A stretch of 64,000 bases of DNA from Gliomastix tumulicola (lineage: Eukaryota; Ascomycota; Sordariomycetes; Hypocreales; Bionectriaceae), in NCBI GenBank assembly GCA_001599755.1, contig BCHX01000006.1:3211336-3275335 (forward strand), in the 5' to 3' direction. Under the pieces are notes generated by a model, which ran no database searches, had not been told where the DNA came from, and saw nothing but the letters and a program-made list of their open reading frames with translations. Each line of letters begins with the position of its first letter. Position 1 is the stretch's first letter. A program made the translations under genes and the position numbers. Below are positions 1 through 12,949 of this stretch, one piece after another.

Positions 1-759
1 GCTGAGCTTCCGATCCCCCGTTTCTGATGGTGCCCCTCATGTGCCATCCGACCTCAGCAGGAACATCCATAGGCACCAGCGTCGCCACATTCAGAAACGA
101 CGTCGTCACAGCATCGATGATTGACGTGTCGGACTGGTAGTACCCGTATATGAAGGTCAAGACGAGCGTACGCAGGTCGGGCCAGTGGGCGTCCATCGTA
201 GCCAGGAAGGGGTCCAAATCCGCCCTGAAGATGTTCCTCATGTACGCTTCGCCTCGCTCGTCTGTGTCGGCCGGGACAGTGATATGGTTGCGGATGGAGG
301 ACGTGTCGTTGGACTCGGGAGTGGGGAGAACTTTGATGAGCGCCCTAAAGGCGTTGATGACGCGGGGGATCCCATATATGATGCCCGTCTTGAGAAGGCC
401 CTCTGGAAGACCAGTGTTAGTTCTTGCCGCGGATGAAGCGTGGTCGGAATGAACGTACCCTTAATTCTCTTCGTGACATGCCGATGATACTCTATTTCGT
501 CTTTCCTGTCGTGTATAGCGCCAAGGAAAACATCGGCCACGAGATGACCCTGATTACAAGCAGCAAATGAGCATGCCTGTGCCATATGTGTCAGTCTACA
601 GGTCAGGTCTCCCTGTTCAGTATTCCCCTTGGGGAGAATGACATGCAAGATAGCAATGGGCCGACATACTGCAATACAGTACCATGTGTCTTCCCATTCT
701 GTCCCGGCAAATCGGGACCGCAGGTCTGAGATGTACTCCTGGGCTTGGTTGTCCATCAT
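1..759 (-). CDS. Carboxymuconolactone decarboxylase / AhpD-like protein (3' end off window)
   Basis: Three exons on the minus strand: 759-670, 576-459 and 402 to beyond base 1. The introns have GTATGT...CAG (93 bp) and GTACGT...CAG ends (56 bp, CTAAC branch), and phase is kept across both. The joined protein begins MMDNQAQEY. It continues with a GLLKTGIIYGIPRVINAF segment and, near the left edge, GWHMRGTIRNGG, the histidine-containing helix typical of fungal AhpD-like/CMD proteins. The AhpD CxxC pair is not visible, as is usual for these fungal homologues, so peroxidase activity is not implied. The protein is predicted cytosolic, with no signal peptide, and its substrate is unknown. It is transcribed divergently from the MFS gene that starts at 1291. 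The last residues lie outside the window. Confidence 0.8.
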
Positions 760-1290
760 CGATGACCTGGACTCGGTGATACAGTCTCACAAGCGACGAG
801 AGGCTCGTCATGAACAGTGGCTAAAACAAACTCAGATCATATAGCTTGAAGTGCTATTGATACCTGTTCCGGACGACTACTGGGAACTAACCGGACCATA
901 TTCATCCCCGGATGCCTCCTGGCCGCAAGCGAGCCCTCCGTGATGAATCAGTAGCGCGCCTCCTCTGGTACTAGCCCAGGATCCTCACATTCCATCCCCG
1001 CACGCTGCCCTCGCATCCCCCGCAGAATCCGGGGTAACGACTTCCTGGGCCCTTGTCCAAGGTCTGGGTGAGAATTCCGAGCCAACTGAAGTGCGTTCGG
1101 GTCAATGGCAGGGGTCACATTACAGCAATTCGATGATTCACTTCCTTGTCATGCATGGTAGGGTTGCATGCACGCCGAAAACATACAAAATACAGGGAAG
1201 ATCGACCGCAACCTCGTCCAAGTCTAGATCGAGGCCGAAGAGAGCGTGACCTCTTGCAGCTTCAGGTTCCCTCAGACACTTCCAGAAAAG
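760..1290. promoter_or_regulatory. Divergent intergenic region between AhpD-like and MFS genes
   Basis: This 531-bp stretch separates two divergently transcribed genes and must hold both promoters. I see no convincing TATA box and no coding potential. A shared regulator is possible but is only inference. Confidence 0.4.
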
Positions 1291-3214
1291 ATGGCAAGCG
1301 ATCCAGAGAAGAGCGACGCGGTCTCGCAGGTCGAGGACAATGATCTTCGGGTCTCAAGCCATGCAGACAAGGAGTCGCTCGCTGGAGGCGAGGAAGACGG
1401 CAAGGTGACGCTCAAGACCAAGCTCGCCGTCCTGTCCCTCATATTCATGTATGAGGCGTACCTCTTCACTTTGATCATGTGAGCCCTTGCTTCCCCCAAA
1501 GTCGTCGGAGTGGTCCTGAACAGCAGCTTATCACCAAACAGGCCAGCAGCTGTCCTCACCTACATCGACGCCGATCTCGGACCCGACTCTCGGTATCCAT
1601 GGATTGCCATCACGTACGTCACGATATCCCGACTGAGAAGGGACGTAAATGCTCACCATATGTTATCAGATGGAATCTCGGTGCCGCCATCATCGTCTCC
1701 GTAGGCGGCCGCATCACGGACATCACAGGCAGACGCTGGTTTCTCATGTTCGGCGCCATCTGTGCCGCCATCGGGGCTCTCGTGGGCGCGACAGGCCAGA
1801 GCATCAACCAGATGATCGTCAGCGGCATCATCTTTGGCATCGGCGGCGGGTTCCAGGAGATGTGCTTCGCCTGCGCGCAGGAACTCGTCCCCAACAAGTG
1901 GCGTTTCCAAACGCTCGGTAAGCAGCGCTGGTCAGCATCATATCGCTCTCACTAACACCGTCAGGCGTCATGATCCTCGCGAACCACTTCAGCTCCATCT
2001 CCCCGATCCTCTCGTACGTCTTCATCGCCTACACCAAACCCGGCTGGCGCTCCTGCTACTGGTGGTGCTTCGCGTGGGAGGTCGTCACGGCCGTCATGCT
2101 CTACTTCTTCTACCACCCGCCCACCTTCGAGACCAAGCACGCCGCGGACCGGAAGACCAGGTGGCAGCTCGTCAGGGAGATCGACTACGTCGGCCTCATC
2201 CTCTTCACGGCCGGCTGCCTGCTGCTGCTGCTCGCACTCAACTGGGGCGGCGGGCAGCATCCGTGGGCGAGCGCCTAGGTCATCGCGCCCATCGTCGTCA
2301 GCGCCGTCTGCTTCGTGGCGCTGGGCTTCTGGGAGGTGTACGTGCCGCTGACGTATCCGATCCTGCCGCCGCATCTCTTCGTCGAGTGGCGGCGGTTCAC
2401 GTCGTTCCTGGTCGTGTGCTTCGTGGCCGGCATGCTGTACTACTCGATGAACGTCATCTGGCCGCGGCAGTCAGGCCTGCTCTGGGTGCCGCAGGACCAG
2501 CCCATCATCCGCGGCGTCTACGCCAACATGATCTCGTTTGGCACCGTCATCGCGGGCTGGTACTGCGTCGCGCTGATGCCGTGGATCAAGCACGAGAAGT
2601 GGCAGCTGGTCGGGTGCATCGTCATCCAGACGGCGCTCATCGGAAGTCTGGCGAGCGTCGGGCTGGCGGACAAGGCGCAGGCCATCGCGACGGTGATCCT
2701 CGTCGCCAGCGTCAATCTGCCGCCGTCGCCGCTGTCCTTTGGCATGGTGTCGCTGCATCTCAAGGACCAGACGGACATTGGCGTCGGCGTCGGGCTCATC
2801 AGCACGTTCCGGCTCATCGGCGGTGCCGTGGCGACAGCAATCTACACGTCCATCCAGACGAGTCGGTACGCGGAGCTGATGCCCGGTGCTGTGAGAGACG
2901 CCGCTGAAGACGCGGGGTTTGGGGGCAACATGACCGATCTCGTGGCGGCGGCGAGGATCAATAAGCCCGCTGCTTACGCTGCCGTGGACGGAGCAACGAA
3001 TGCCACGGTGAAAGCGGTTCAAGGCGCCATCGTGGAGGCGGCGTCGGAGTCGTACCGGATGGTGTATCTGGTGGCCATTGCGTTTGGCTGTGTGGCTATT
3101 GCGTCGGCGCTGAGCGTCAAGTCTATTGACAAGTCGCAGCGGTCGAATGCGACGGCAGCCAAGCTGGAGAATGAAGGGCCAGAGGGCAACATCATTGATG
3201 GGAAGCTGCGTTGA
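1291..3214 (+). CDS. MFS transporter, TRI12-like, interrupted by an in-frame TAG
   Basis: Exons 1291-1478, 1542-1613, 1670-1917 and 1965-3214 join in phase to 586 codons. The fold is a major facilitator with about 14 membrane segments of the TRI12/siderophore-type drug:H+ antiporter family. Marks are an N-terminal charged tail (about 50 residues), the first helix running into PAAVLTYIDADLG, and the motif A-like loop GGRITDITGRR after WNLGAA. LTMP-type family features follow in the middle (LILFTAGCLLLLLALNWGGG). Codon 274 (2276-2278) is TAG, in frame. The downstream 312 codons stay open and look typical of the family, and they end at a normal stop with a basic tail. No intron with acceptable size removes the stop. 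As written, the product is a 273-residue N-terminal half. Alternatives are a recent nonsense mutation, a base-call error or readthrough. The substrate cannot be inferred. Confidence 0.82.
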
Positions 3215-4642
3215 GTGGCTTCGGCCATGTCCATAATCACAACACTCCCTGACTCACACATCAATTAACTGTAAGCCACCGACGTCTGATCATCGGACCG
3301 TCTGACAACCCAGTGGCCAACTCCCCAAATGCCACCCCGCCATTGGTGAATGAAATCCGCTGCTGGGAGGTCACGGTGTCCCCGACACAACTCCCAAGTC
3401 ACGGTTCTTCTGCCCGTCATAACAATCACGCAACCAGTTCGTGCGAAAGTTCCTGTCCCTGATGAAGTCCACAGCATGTGATATTGCGCGAGCTTGACGA
3501 ACGACAAACATCCCCTCCAGAGGCAGGGTCTTCCCTGAAGCCCTGAAGGAAACCCATCAGAGACGCTCGTCAGATATCGATTCACGCGACCGTCATCTGC
3601 ACGTATCCCGACTCCTCAACTTCTCGCCCCAAAGTCACCTTCCTTTCATGGCCAAAGACGTGCGGATCCCGTCCATCCACCCATATCGTATTGCCACTAA
3701 AAATCGGCCGAACCCCCCTTGGCAGAGGGAAAGGTCAGACGGCGCAGAAGCGAAGAAACGAGATTTTAGTTTACGCTTCGCGAGGTTGGGGGTCCTGAGG
3801 ATTTTCATGACCAAAAGAAACCACGTATTTATGTCTGTGCGGGATGACACCATCGCCAGGCCATCTTGCGCAAGATGGTCTGTGTTGGTCCTTCAGTGAC
3901 TCCAAGCCTCTGAAACCCCTGGCGGCAATGCACCCCAGTGGCAAGACAGAAGGAAATAAGCCCGGGCAGCGTGCCTTCTAGAGGCCTTCTAGGCGCTGTA
4001 ATAAGCCCGCTCGGGGCACACTGCACATGCAGCCTATTCGGGGGGTACAACTGCCTGGTGGCTAGCCCAGTGGCGTCCGGCTTTTCTTGCCCACCCGCGA
4101 TAAGGGAGCTCCTCCTTCGGCACTTCAGAGGGGCCTCAGACGGCTCGCCCAGCTGCCAGCCAACATGCCTGCCAGCCACCAGAAATGCTTGTTGCATCGA
4201 CCCTCCTCATCGGGCGAAGCCTCTGGGCCAGGAGGCCTTCTTCAGTGGACCGTAAACAGCCTATTCTGCGGCCCTCGGGGCTTTTAGTGCCTCCAGGCAT
4301 GCGATCACGTCAACGTCCCTGCTGATTTCCCGCCTTCTTACTCGTTGGCCAGGGATGAAAGGGTCCCCAGGATGAGGGAGGCGAACGGGAAGCTTGTCCA
4401 GCGGGAACCTGGAGGATTTGATTTGGATTTTCAATGGGCTGGGACACAATAGGTTGGGCAGGTAGCTCACGCGAGTCGCACATGCCTCTCTATTTTTTTT
4501 CCCTAAGGTACAGGCGTGTGTGTGCGGCGAGAGGGCGAGATATAATTCCCCTGCCCCCTCCTTCCCTCCCTTCTTTGGTCCCCTTCTGATCTGCTTCTCT
4601 CTCTTATTCCCCCTTCTGCGCAGACGAGCGAGTATATCGAAG
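3215..4642. other. Intergenic, no gene seen
   Basis: No open frame here resembles a protein or can be joined by plausible introns. The last 100 bases (about 4545-4625) are strongly CT-rich with a TATAAT-like string near 4541, and probably form the core promoter and leader of the permease at 4643. Confidence 0.5.
4545..4622 (+). promoter_or_regulatory. CT-rich tract upstream of the methionine-permease-like gene
   Basis: A nearly uninterrupted pyrimidine run ends about 20 bases before the ATG at 4643. Such tracts commonly precede transcription or translation starts in filamentous fungi. The role is inferred from position only. Confidence 0.45.
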
Positions 4643-6511
4643 ATGTCGGACGATTCCAAATATCGGGAGCCCATTGACGATGAGGGCGTCAAGGGCCCTA
4701 TCGCCAGTGGCGGTGCCAGGGACGAGGAGGGTGCCTATCTCTCTGAGACGGCGTCAACGATTGACGCGACGACGTACGCCTACTCGGAGGACCGCAAGAT
4801 TGGTGTGACTGGCGCCGTCTTCCTCATCCTGAACAAGATGATCGGCACTGGTAGTAAGTGGCCTTCCCTCGATGCCCATATATATATATATATATATACA
4901 TGCGATGTGTCACTCCCGGCCCCAGCCTCGTGTTTACCTCCTCTGCTGCCCACGCCCTATCTACCGAGCTGTACATGTATGCAGATGTCTAACATGGAAT
5001 CATCACCACAGTCTTCTCCACCCCCTCGAGCGTCTTCGCCGCCACCGGCTCCGTGGGCGTGTCCCTCATCCTCTGGGTCGTCGGCGGCATCCTCACCTTC
5101 TGCGGCCTCAGCGTCTTCCTCGAGTTCGGGCTCGCCATCCCCCGCTCCGGCGGCGAGAAGAACTACCTCGAGCGCGCCTACAAGCACCCGCGCTACCTGG
5201 CGACGTGCGTCCTGGCCTCCCAGATGATCCTCCTCGGCTTCTCGTCCGGCAACTCGCTGGCCTTTGGCCGCTACCTGCTCTACTCGGCCGGCTGGGGTAG
5301 CAACGACGGCTGGCCGGCGCGCGGCCTGGCCATCGCCTGCGTCACCTTCTCCGTCGTGCTGCACTCGACGCTCCCGAAATGGGGCGTGCGGCTCTTCAAC
5401 GTCCTCGGCGTCTTCAAGGTCGTCGTCCTGCTCCTCATCGTCTTCTCGGGCTTCGCCGCGCTCGCGGGCCGCCTCCGCATCGAGAAGCCGCACAACTTCG
5501 ACAACGCGTTCCGTTTCGAGGAGGGCGACGGCTACAGCGTCGGCGGCGCCCAGGCCTACTCCAACGCCCTGCTCAGCGTCGTCTACAGCTACAAGGGCTG
5601 GGAGAACGCCAACTACGTCGTCTCGGAGCTCAAGAACCCGCGCAAGACGCTTGCCATCGCCACGCCTCTTGCCATTGGCGGCGTCACCATCCTCTACATC
5701 CTGGCCAACATTGCCTACTTTGCCGCCATCGAGAAGGGCGAGCTCGCGCGCTCCGAGGTCCTCGTTGCCGCCCTCTTCTTCCGCAACATGTTTGGGGACA
5801 GTGCCGGCGCGCGCGTCCTGCCTGCCTTTGTGTGCCTGAGCAACCTGGGCAACGTGCTGGCCGTCAGCTTCGCCCATGCTCGTCTGAACCAGGAGCTGGC
5901 CAAGGAGGGTCTCCTCCCCTGGAGCTGGTTCTGGGCTTCCAACAAGCCGTTCAACGCTCCTGCCACCGCGGTATGTTGTCATCATATTATTGTTGAATCG
6001 CGGTCTGCATGACAATGGATAACGGACTGACTGACTAACACTGCCGCCGTAGCTCTTCCTCCACTGGATCGTCACCGTCATCGTCCTGGTTGCGCCTCCC
6101 GCAGGCCCCGCGTACTCCTTCATCGTCAACCTATACACCTACCCCGGCTCGTGGATTAACGCCTTCGTCGGCGCCGGCCTCGTGTATCTGCAGTACAACA
6201 AGAAGGAGAACTGGTCGTCGCCCTGGCACACGTACCTCCCCATCTCGATCCTCTGGTTCGTGTCCAACGTCTTCCTCGTCATCGTGCCCTTCCTCCCGCC
6301 CAAGGGCAGCTGGACGGCCGACGGATACCCGTACTACGTCTTCCCCATCGTCGGCGTGGGCGTCCTCCTCCTCGGTGCCGTCTACTGGGTGGGCTGGACC
6401 GTTGTGTTCCCGCGCATCGGCGGCTACAAGGTGGTGGCGGAGCGCACGTTTGACGAGTCGGGCGTCGAGGTGGTCCGGTACAAGAGGGTCAACCTGAAGA
6501 AGCACGAGTAG
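4643..6511 (+). CDS. Amino acid permease, methionine permease (MUP1/LAT)-like
   Basis: Exons 4643-4853, 5012-5970 and 6053-6511 give 542 residues. The donors are GTAAGT and GTATGT and the acceptors are CACAG and CGTAG. A hydrophilic cytosolic N-terminus of about 50 residues precedes the APC-superfamily first helix GAVFLILNKMIGTGIFSTPS, whose GTG loop is the substrate-binding break. The EFGLAIPRSGGEKNYLE segment and SFAHARLNQELAKEGLLPWS match fungal high/low-affinity methionine permeases of the L-type amino acid transporter group. About 12 membrane helices are expected at the plasma membrane. The start was chosen because the frame upstream is pyrimidine leader. Intron 1 (158 bp) contains an (AT)n microsatellite. 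Methionine is the likeliest substrate, but other neutral amino acids cannot be excluded. Confidence 0.88.
4878..4899. repeat. (AT)n microsatellite in permease intron 1
   Basis: Eleven or so AT units lie inside the first intron of the permease gene. Confidence 0.9.
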
Positions 6512-9500
6512 AGGGATGCTCGCTGGCTGCGTAGGGAGGAGAAGTCGTAGACGAGCATTCTTATGCAAGTAGTTATACAGAAATCGATTAATAGTATTCG
6601 CTACTGAAGTAGTCTTCCGCAAAGATGGCAGTGCTCCTCGTCTTGTGAGAGCATACCGTGAGATACCCTAGACCTCTTTTAGCTTGTGATGCGTCCCAGC
6701 TCCCATCACGTTCGTTTCCACACATCTGTAGAGCATATGGTCATCCAGAAGACATCACGATAATAGCATTTGCGTAGACACATGAGCACATCACAGATGG
6801 CATTATCATGCGTTTCCAGTATAGAAAGACTCGAGAGAAGAAAGAGCTTGTCAACTGTGACCCCAAAGCACTGCTACCATAGCTTAGAATAGTCACTGTA
6901 AGCCAGTGTCCAAGTCGAGGGCCATCGCCCCCTCCAGCCTTCAAGTGTGCAAACTACATACCCTAGAGGAGTCGAAGCTCAGCTACTGGAACTTTCCATC
7001 TCGATGTCTTCCGTGACGACCTCAGTCCAACTCGGACAACAATACCGAATTGTCAAGTCGCCTCTTTCCCAATGAGGCATCAGAGCTCCAAGCTAGTTCT
7101 AGCTACCGCCGAAGAGGATGATCAACGGGCTTCGCGCCGTCGCCGATGCTACGCAAGATTCCTCATTCTAATCTGTCACTCGGAGTCTAGAAGAAAAAAA
7201 AATCCCATGGCGGTTTCGCCCCCCAAAACCGCCCGCCCCGTGCTCGATCGCCACCGATTTCCTCGATGGTGAAAAAATTTCGATACGGCTGTGGCGCCAA
7301 AATGCCCTAATGAGCTATCCAAATCACGACGGACTGACTGATCGTCCATGACCTTCAGGCACGAGCCGCCCATCCACGCCAGACCGCTCCCCCTTCCTTC
7401 GAAAAGAAAGAAGAAGTGGACGGAGAAGCAGCTCTGGCAGGTCGGTCCAGCCCCTTCGACAATGCTACGCTCACGCTACCCTGCACCTTTGAAGATGGCC
7501 GTTCTGTGGACTGATGATCGGCGCCAGTATGGCCTCATTTGGCCAGTATCACGATCGCACTGCGACGTCGCGAGGCTTGTAGGCCTGTCCTGTCCATAAT
7601 AGCGCCAAAGAGGGGGGACTTCCTGCAGCGAGAATGCAGTCACTGGGTAGGGGTCAGGGTCGGTTGAGAGTTCCAAGTACCGGTACAAACTCATCTAAAG
7701 AGTGTCATCTGGCGTGGGGTTACGAAGGGGACGGAAAGAAAACGAAGCTCCTCTTTCTCTACCTAGCGCAGTGATATCGCGAGGTATCCCCAGTCGGTCT
7801 GTACCAGGAGTCCAGGACGGGCCTCATCGAGACAGAGCAAGGGTGTCGGACAGATATGAAAAGTGACCAGAGGAGAAGAAGAACCTCTGTGTCATGCACG
7901 CCGACGTCATTTACGCCGGGCTTCTCTGCAGACCCCTCATGCTATGCCGGCATGCGCCGGAGCGGCGCTTGGTAAATATATTGCTTACATGACCTGATAC
8001 AGGAAGACCAGGTGGTCCCCCATTCCCTGCTGGTTGGAAGCGAAAAGGGCTTCGAAATTGTCAGCCCAATCTAATTTGATAAACACGCATGGGATGCACC
8101 CTCTAGCGCATTTTTCTTGATAGCGACCAGGCCCCCTGATCAGAGCCTCCTCTTCAGACTTGTCTCTTGTGCAGTAGCATCTCTCATGGAGCCCGGCCGG
8201 TACCTTTCATTCACCACAAGGGCGGTTCCACAGCTATGAAGACCTGCCCGTCGGTTTCTTCACCTAAAGAAAGGCCTAAAAAAGGACCCAGCAGGGGGGC
8301 CTCCTCCAGGAAAACGTCGATGGCACAGCTTAGACGCCGATTGTCAGAGACACCGTTGGCTGCTTGGGTGTGTTGCACCAGGAGGGGGAGGCTGATTTCT
8401 GGAAGGTTGGTTGGACACTGCTTGTGCTACAGGCCACTGGTACCTTAGGTACGCCCACTGTACAGGCGCCTCTTTCCCGTTGCGGGATTAATCAAGGAGG
8501 CGGCTCCCTCGCAGACTTTTTTTCCCTTAGTCGTTATCGAGGGTAACCGGGGCGACTCTCGTAGCCCTGTCGCTTGGGTCTCTCGTTGGGACTTCGTCGA
8601 CGCTCGATGATGCTCTTCAATATATTTTGATATCTCTGGCCCACAGCCCTCTGCTGAGGAGATGCTAGGAGATGCAGCGTGGGATTGGAGATGGGCGCAA
8701 TTCTGGGCGAGACTGCGCCATTCTGCCTACTGTACGACCAACGCATCTAGCCCTCGCTTTTTCACTGCACGCCTCGGTGAATGACTCTCTCTTGTGAATG
8801 GAGTTTTTGCTTTCTATCCCTAGTCCCTGCCTGCCTTCCCAGCCCCATTGCAGTTTTTCTCCGTGTAAAGGAGACAATGGATCTCTGCGAATCTCGATCG
8901 TATGGAGCTAATGCTCCGTATGTGAAGCCTGAAGAACGGGTACGAGAGCAGAAATCAGGGAATACCCGCCCCTCGTGGGGGCTGTCGTGCGCCCCCCGTA
9001 AGAAAGATATGTGAGACACGGCCGGCGAGCGGTATCACCTGTGGAACAAGGGCGGGGAGTTGAGATGGTACATGTTGAGGAGTCATGCAAGCCCCAAGCA
9101 AAGGCCCTGGTTCCAAGCTCTTTTTCCTGATGGCCCTCATTTCAAATCCAATCTATTAGACGCCTTTCCTGGTCCTAGAGCTGTACTATGAGGTCATACT
9201 CTCCATGGGGAAAGAAGGACAGCCTGCGTCCTTTTAATCAATAGTGTGCATTGCATGCGTGGAGGGGGGGAGGGCAGGGCAGGGCAGGGCNGGGGGGGCC
9301 CACGGGCATGAAGCGAAACGCAGGCTGCTCTTCAGCCACAGCTGCTGGCGCGAGTGCGCGCGCGCGGCGAATGTCACGAGCGAGACTGCCATGGTGTGAT
9401 TGGTGCCCTGCTGGGTCTTCCTGCAGACAGACTACGAACTCGGAGGGCAGGTCTCACCGTGTTTTGCCCATCGGGCGGTGGGGACCGTTTTACTGTCACG

Positions 9501-10747
9501 CTAGGATGATATGTGCATGCACGGCAAGGCAGAAGGAGATAGCTCGACGAGGAGGAGGAGGAGGAAGAGGAGCGATCGATGGCCAGCCAGCTTGTCAGAC
9601 GGACGGACTCTGCCAACGCGGCCGTTGGTGTGTCACACCAACCCATCCAGATAAGTGCTGTGCCGTGTGAACCAAGAGTCGGTGAGCATGCATCGAGGTC
9701 GAACTTCCAAGTTTTTTTTTTTTTTTAGCTCCCCAACCAACAACAACCCAGCCCTGCGGTCCGTCCTCGACTGGGCATGGTCGCGTTCAGCAAAAGCTTA
9801 GGTGCTCACGGGAGGCAGGCGTCGATCACGAGCAATCCTTGGCCCAAAGTCAGCTCTTGACCGACTGGGGAATATTGGCATTTCCCCGCTCTCGTGAGAT
9901 GCTTAGCCATGCGATGGCGATGCGTCTCATGCCTGACCATGTCGAGCGGAGGGGCCTGCCTGTCTGTCTCATCCAGGGAGGGGGAAGCCATTACTGGACT
10001 CCGTCTTGATGGCACGTAGCAGCATCCAACCATCTCGAGATAGCAATGATGTGTGTGTATGGATGGATGAATGGATTCATGGTCGCATATTGCCTCCCCT
10101 CCCTTTCTCTATTACCCGGTGGAGGTCTGGCCACGTAAACGAGGAGAAGGCTCACTGTGCGCCGCGCATGTGAATACGCGACCTTCTGGAGTAATTAATT
10201 GCATGCATGTAGGTAGCATTGTATGCAGAGCGATGATGAGTAAGTGGTGTGTGTGTGTGCCCCCCGGAGAACGTACATCGGACCACCATGTCTATATTGG
10301 CAGAACAATATTGGTGTGGTGCATGTATCTCGCAAGCACGCTCACCGCATGTTCAGTGTCGAGCTCCTGTCTCGGAGAGATGCGCAGTGAGCGACGATCA
10401 TCACCAAAGCAGTGGCACTCACCTCACTCACTAGCCAGCAACGCTCGACGGAGAGCGGGGAGAGCCCGAGCTAGCCCATTGTCATTGCCAGCCTCACGGG
10501 TCCGAATTCACGTACTCAAACGACGCGAGAATGGAAGGAAAACGCCGTCCGTTCAGCTCCCGTGACGCGGGCGGGCTTCTCCTTTCTCCGGGGCGCAAAT
10601 TGAAAGTCAGGCCACCGCTCGGGCGTCCGAGCACATGACCTGGGGTATCGGCAGGTCAACGGGCACAGCTAACTCCGTGACACGCCGTTGGCCTGATAAA
10701 GTGAGACGACTTTACGGACTGGGCTAGCTGCATACCTGGTTGGTGGT

Positions 10748-10784
10748 GGTGTGTGTGTATGTGTGTGTGTGTGTGTGTTTGTGT
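10748..10784. repeat. (GT)n imperfect microsatellite
   Basis: About 18 GT units with occasional TAT/TTT interruptions in the gene-free region. Confidence 0.85.
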
Positions 10785-12006
10785 GCGTGCTCTCTCTCGA
10801 CGCCACACGGCGCTTGGTAAGATGGTGTGGTACATGGGCCTGCACGCGCGCCCATCCATCCATTGGGTGCTGCTGCGGCCTCCGATATTGGAACCTACCA
10901 GTTGAAGCTATTCCAGATGCCCTCGTCCTCGCATGAACACGCGTATGCCGTTCTACCCCGGATGTCAGGAGGCTGGCTGCACATGAACAGCTGCAGGAGA
11001 GAATCCTGATTCCACCACCCCCGGACTTGCTCGATTCCGCAGTCTAGAATCCCCATCTGTATGAAGACACCACCATCTCCAGGGCTCCATCCTCGCGTAT
11101 CTGTGCTTCTGGAGCGTCGGCCGTGCACACCATCAGACTCAAGATCCCAGTGGCAAAGCGTTCACCGGTCGCGTAGTGGCTGCGCCGTGATCCCAGCCAA
11201 GGCCCCTCCATCACCACCACCCGAGGAGATGGTCCGACACACATTCCAGAGCTCTGGTGGCGGTGAAGCCGGGGGGGATCGGCACTTCTGCTTCGGCTTT
11301 GCGTGTGTGTCTCGCATTCGCAGGCCTCCATCCCAACTTTCCATCTCGGCGCCGATATTTGCCATCGGAGCGCGGTCTAGATGTGTCTAGCGATCAATGT
11401 CGGGGGGCCGTGAGAGCCGTGTATGTGTGTCTGGCATGAACCAGATGCAACCCAGCACGGCCCTACACCCTTTCATATGCGCGTCGCAGAATTGAGAAGC
11501 AGCGTTGCAATACAGCAGCCCAAGAGAAGGAGGGAGAGATGGTCAATTAATTCAACAGCCGTCGCATCCAATAGTCGACCGGTGAAAAGCTTTGCAATTG
11601 ATGAAAATCCGGGGTTGAATTGCATGTGAACGACTTCGCCCATCAGATGTCTGGCACCCGCGGTGCAGCTTCTTTGCCGGCCGCCCCCGGGATCGGTGGC
11701 CGGACCTTCAGTTCACCAATTTCCTCCCTCCCGTGATCAGCAGGCCGCTTCACGGGAGGATCCTTGCCTTGGAATCCGAATCACGAGCGAAGGCGCCCCC
11801 CTCTCTTGGTTGGCCTTTGGTCCTTTGGCGTACAATCTTTTGGTTCTTTTGGCCTATCCTTCACCTACGCAGTGGAGATGGGAATTCGTGACCTGCCAGA
11901 TATAGTGGATATTGCACTCTTAATTTCTGCTCTCCTTCTCCTCATTCATGGCCTTGTCCCTCGCGAGGAGTCAGGATTGAGGGTCGGCTGACTGAGGGGC
12001 GGATGC

Positions 12007-12043
12007 GGGCGCGCGCGCGCAGGCACAGGCACAGGCACAGGCA
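12007..12043. repeat. (GC)n followed by (GGCACA)n tandem repeat
   Basis: A run of GC dinucleotides passes directly into four copies of the hexamer GGCACA. Confidence 0.85.
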
Positions 12044-12651
12044 TCATGGGAATGTCGGACTTTGGGCCATGTTCAATTTGTGAAAGCAGTTAGAGGACCC
12101 CTCGAGGGAGGGTCTTTCCACCGGCCCGCGCGGTTGTGAAGGCTTAGAGAGAAAAAATCATCGTGACGGGAGGTGCGGCTTCACCATTGATAATGGACAG
12201 GGCGCGGACGAGCCGGAGGAGAACCAGTAGTTCGTCGAGGCCTTGTCTCCTTTCCGTAATCCGTGATCCGAAAGGTCGCCCAGGAGGCGGTGGCAAAACG
12301 GATGACGGTGCATGATAGAGAAGAGTACGCGGCCTCAGTGCCCTCGTCTCCAAACAATTATCTACTATCACCACCTTGAAACTGATGGTGTGCAAATCAG
12401 TCTTGTCGTTAACCCATATTTACGAAATGCTACGTTTTAATGACGCCTCGCCCAAGGAATGATGAACATGAAGTCCAAAGATAGGGTAGGGACCGGCATC
12501 TGATCGACAAGTGTCGTGGGGAGGAATCTGAAGAGCTGATGCGGCGTATGGCGGAGCTCGCGCACAGTCAAAAACCCGTACAGTGCTCACAGCGCTCTAC
12601 GAGATACGGAGTACAGAGCAGGGGGGCCATGAACTGGTGGGAGGGGGGCCC

Positions 12652-12678
12652 AGAGAGAGAGAGAGAGAGAGAGAGAGC
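12652..12678. repeat. (GA)n microsatellite
   Basis: About 13 GA units in the gene-free region. Confidence 0.9.
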
Positions 12679-12929
12679 GTCCTCCCCCCGGCCGCTCCTT
12701 GGCCCTGGCTTTCGCTCGCTAGAGCTTTCCTTGCCGCTAAGCAAAGCCGCAACAAGGATGGGGGCGGGTCACACAGGTCAAAGCACCTTGAACAAAAATC
12801 GAAACAGGCCAATCAGGGGTGTCGAGGAGGTTGTTGGGGGAATAATCGAGACTCGTCGCTGGGTGGAGTGGTGGGCAAGATTTGCAGGGAAGCAGTCAGG
12901 GAAACGAGGGGGATCATCGCTGAGGCCAA

Positions 12930-12949
12930 CAAAAAAAAAAAAAAAAAAA
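12930..12949. repeat. Poly-A run of about 20
   Basis: A homopolymer of A. No flanking target-site duplication or element was recognised, so a retrotransposed tail is not supported. Confidence 0.85.

Noticed and set aside
1834..2907. Open frame of 357 codons within the MFS gene in another frame
   Set aside because: Arg/His-rich shadow frame. The MFS helices lie in the other frame.
4957..6138. Open frame of 393 codons opposite the methionine-permease-like gene
   Set aside because: Composition is Glu/Val/Asp-rich without any domain, and it covers a well-supported spliced transporter.
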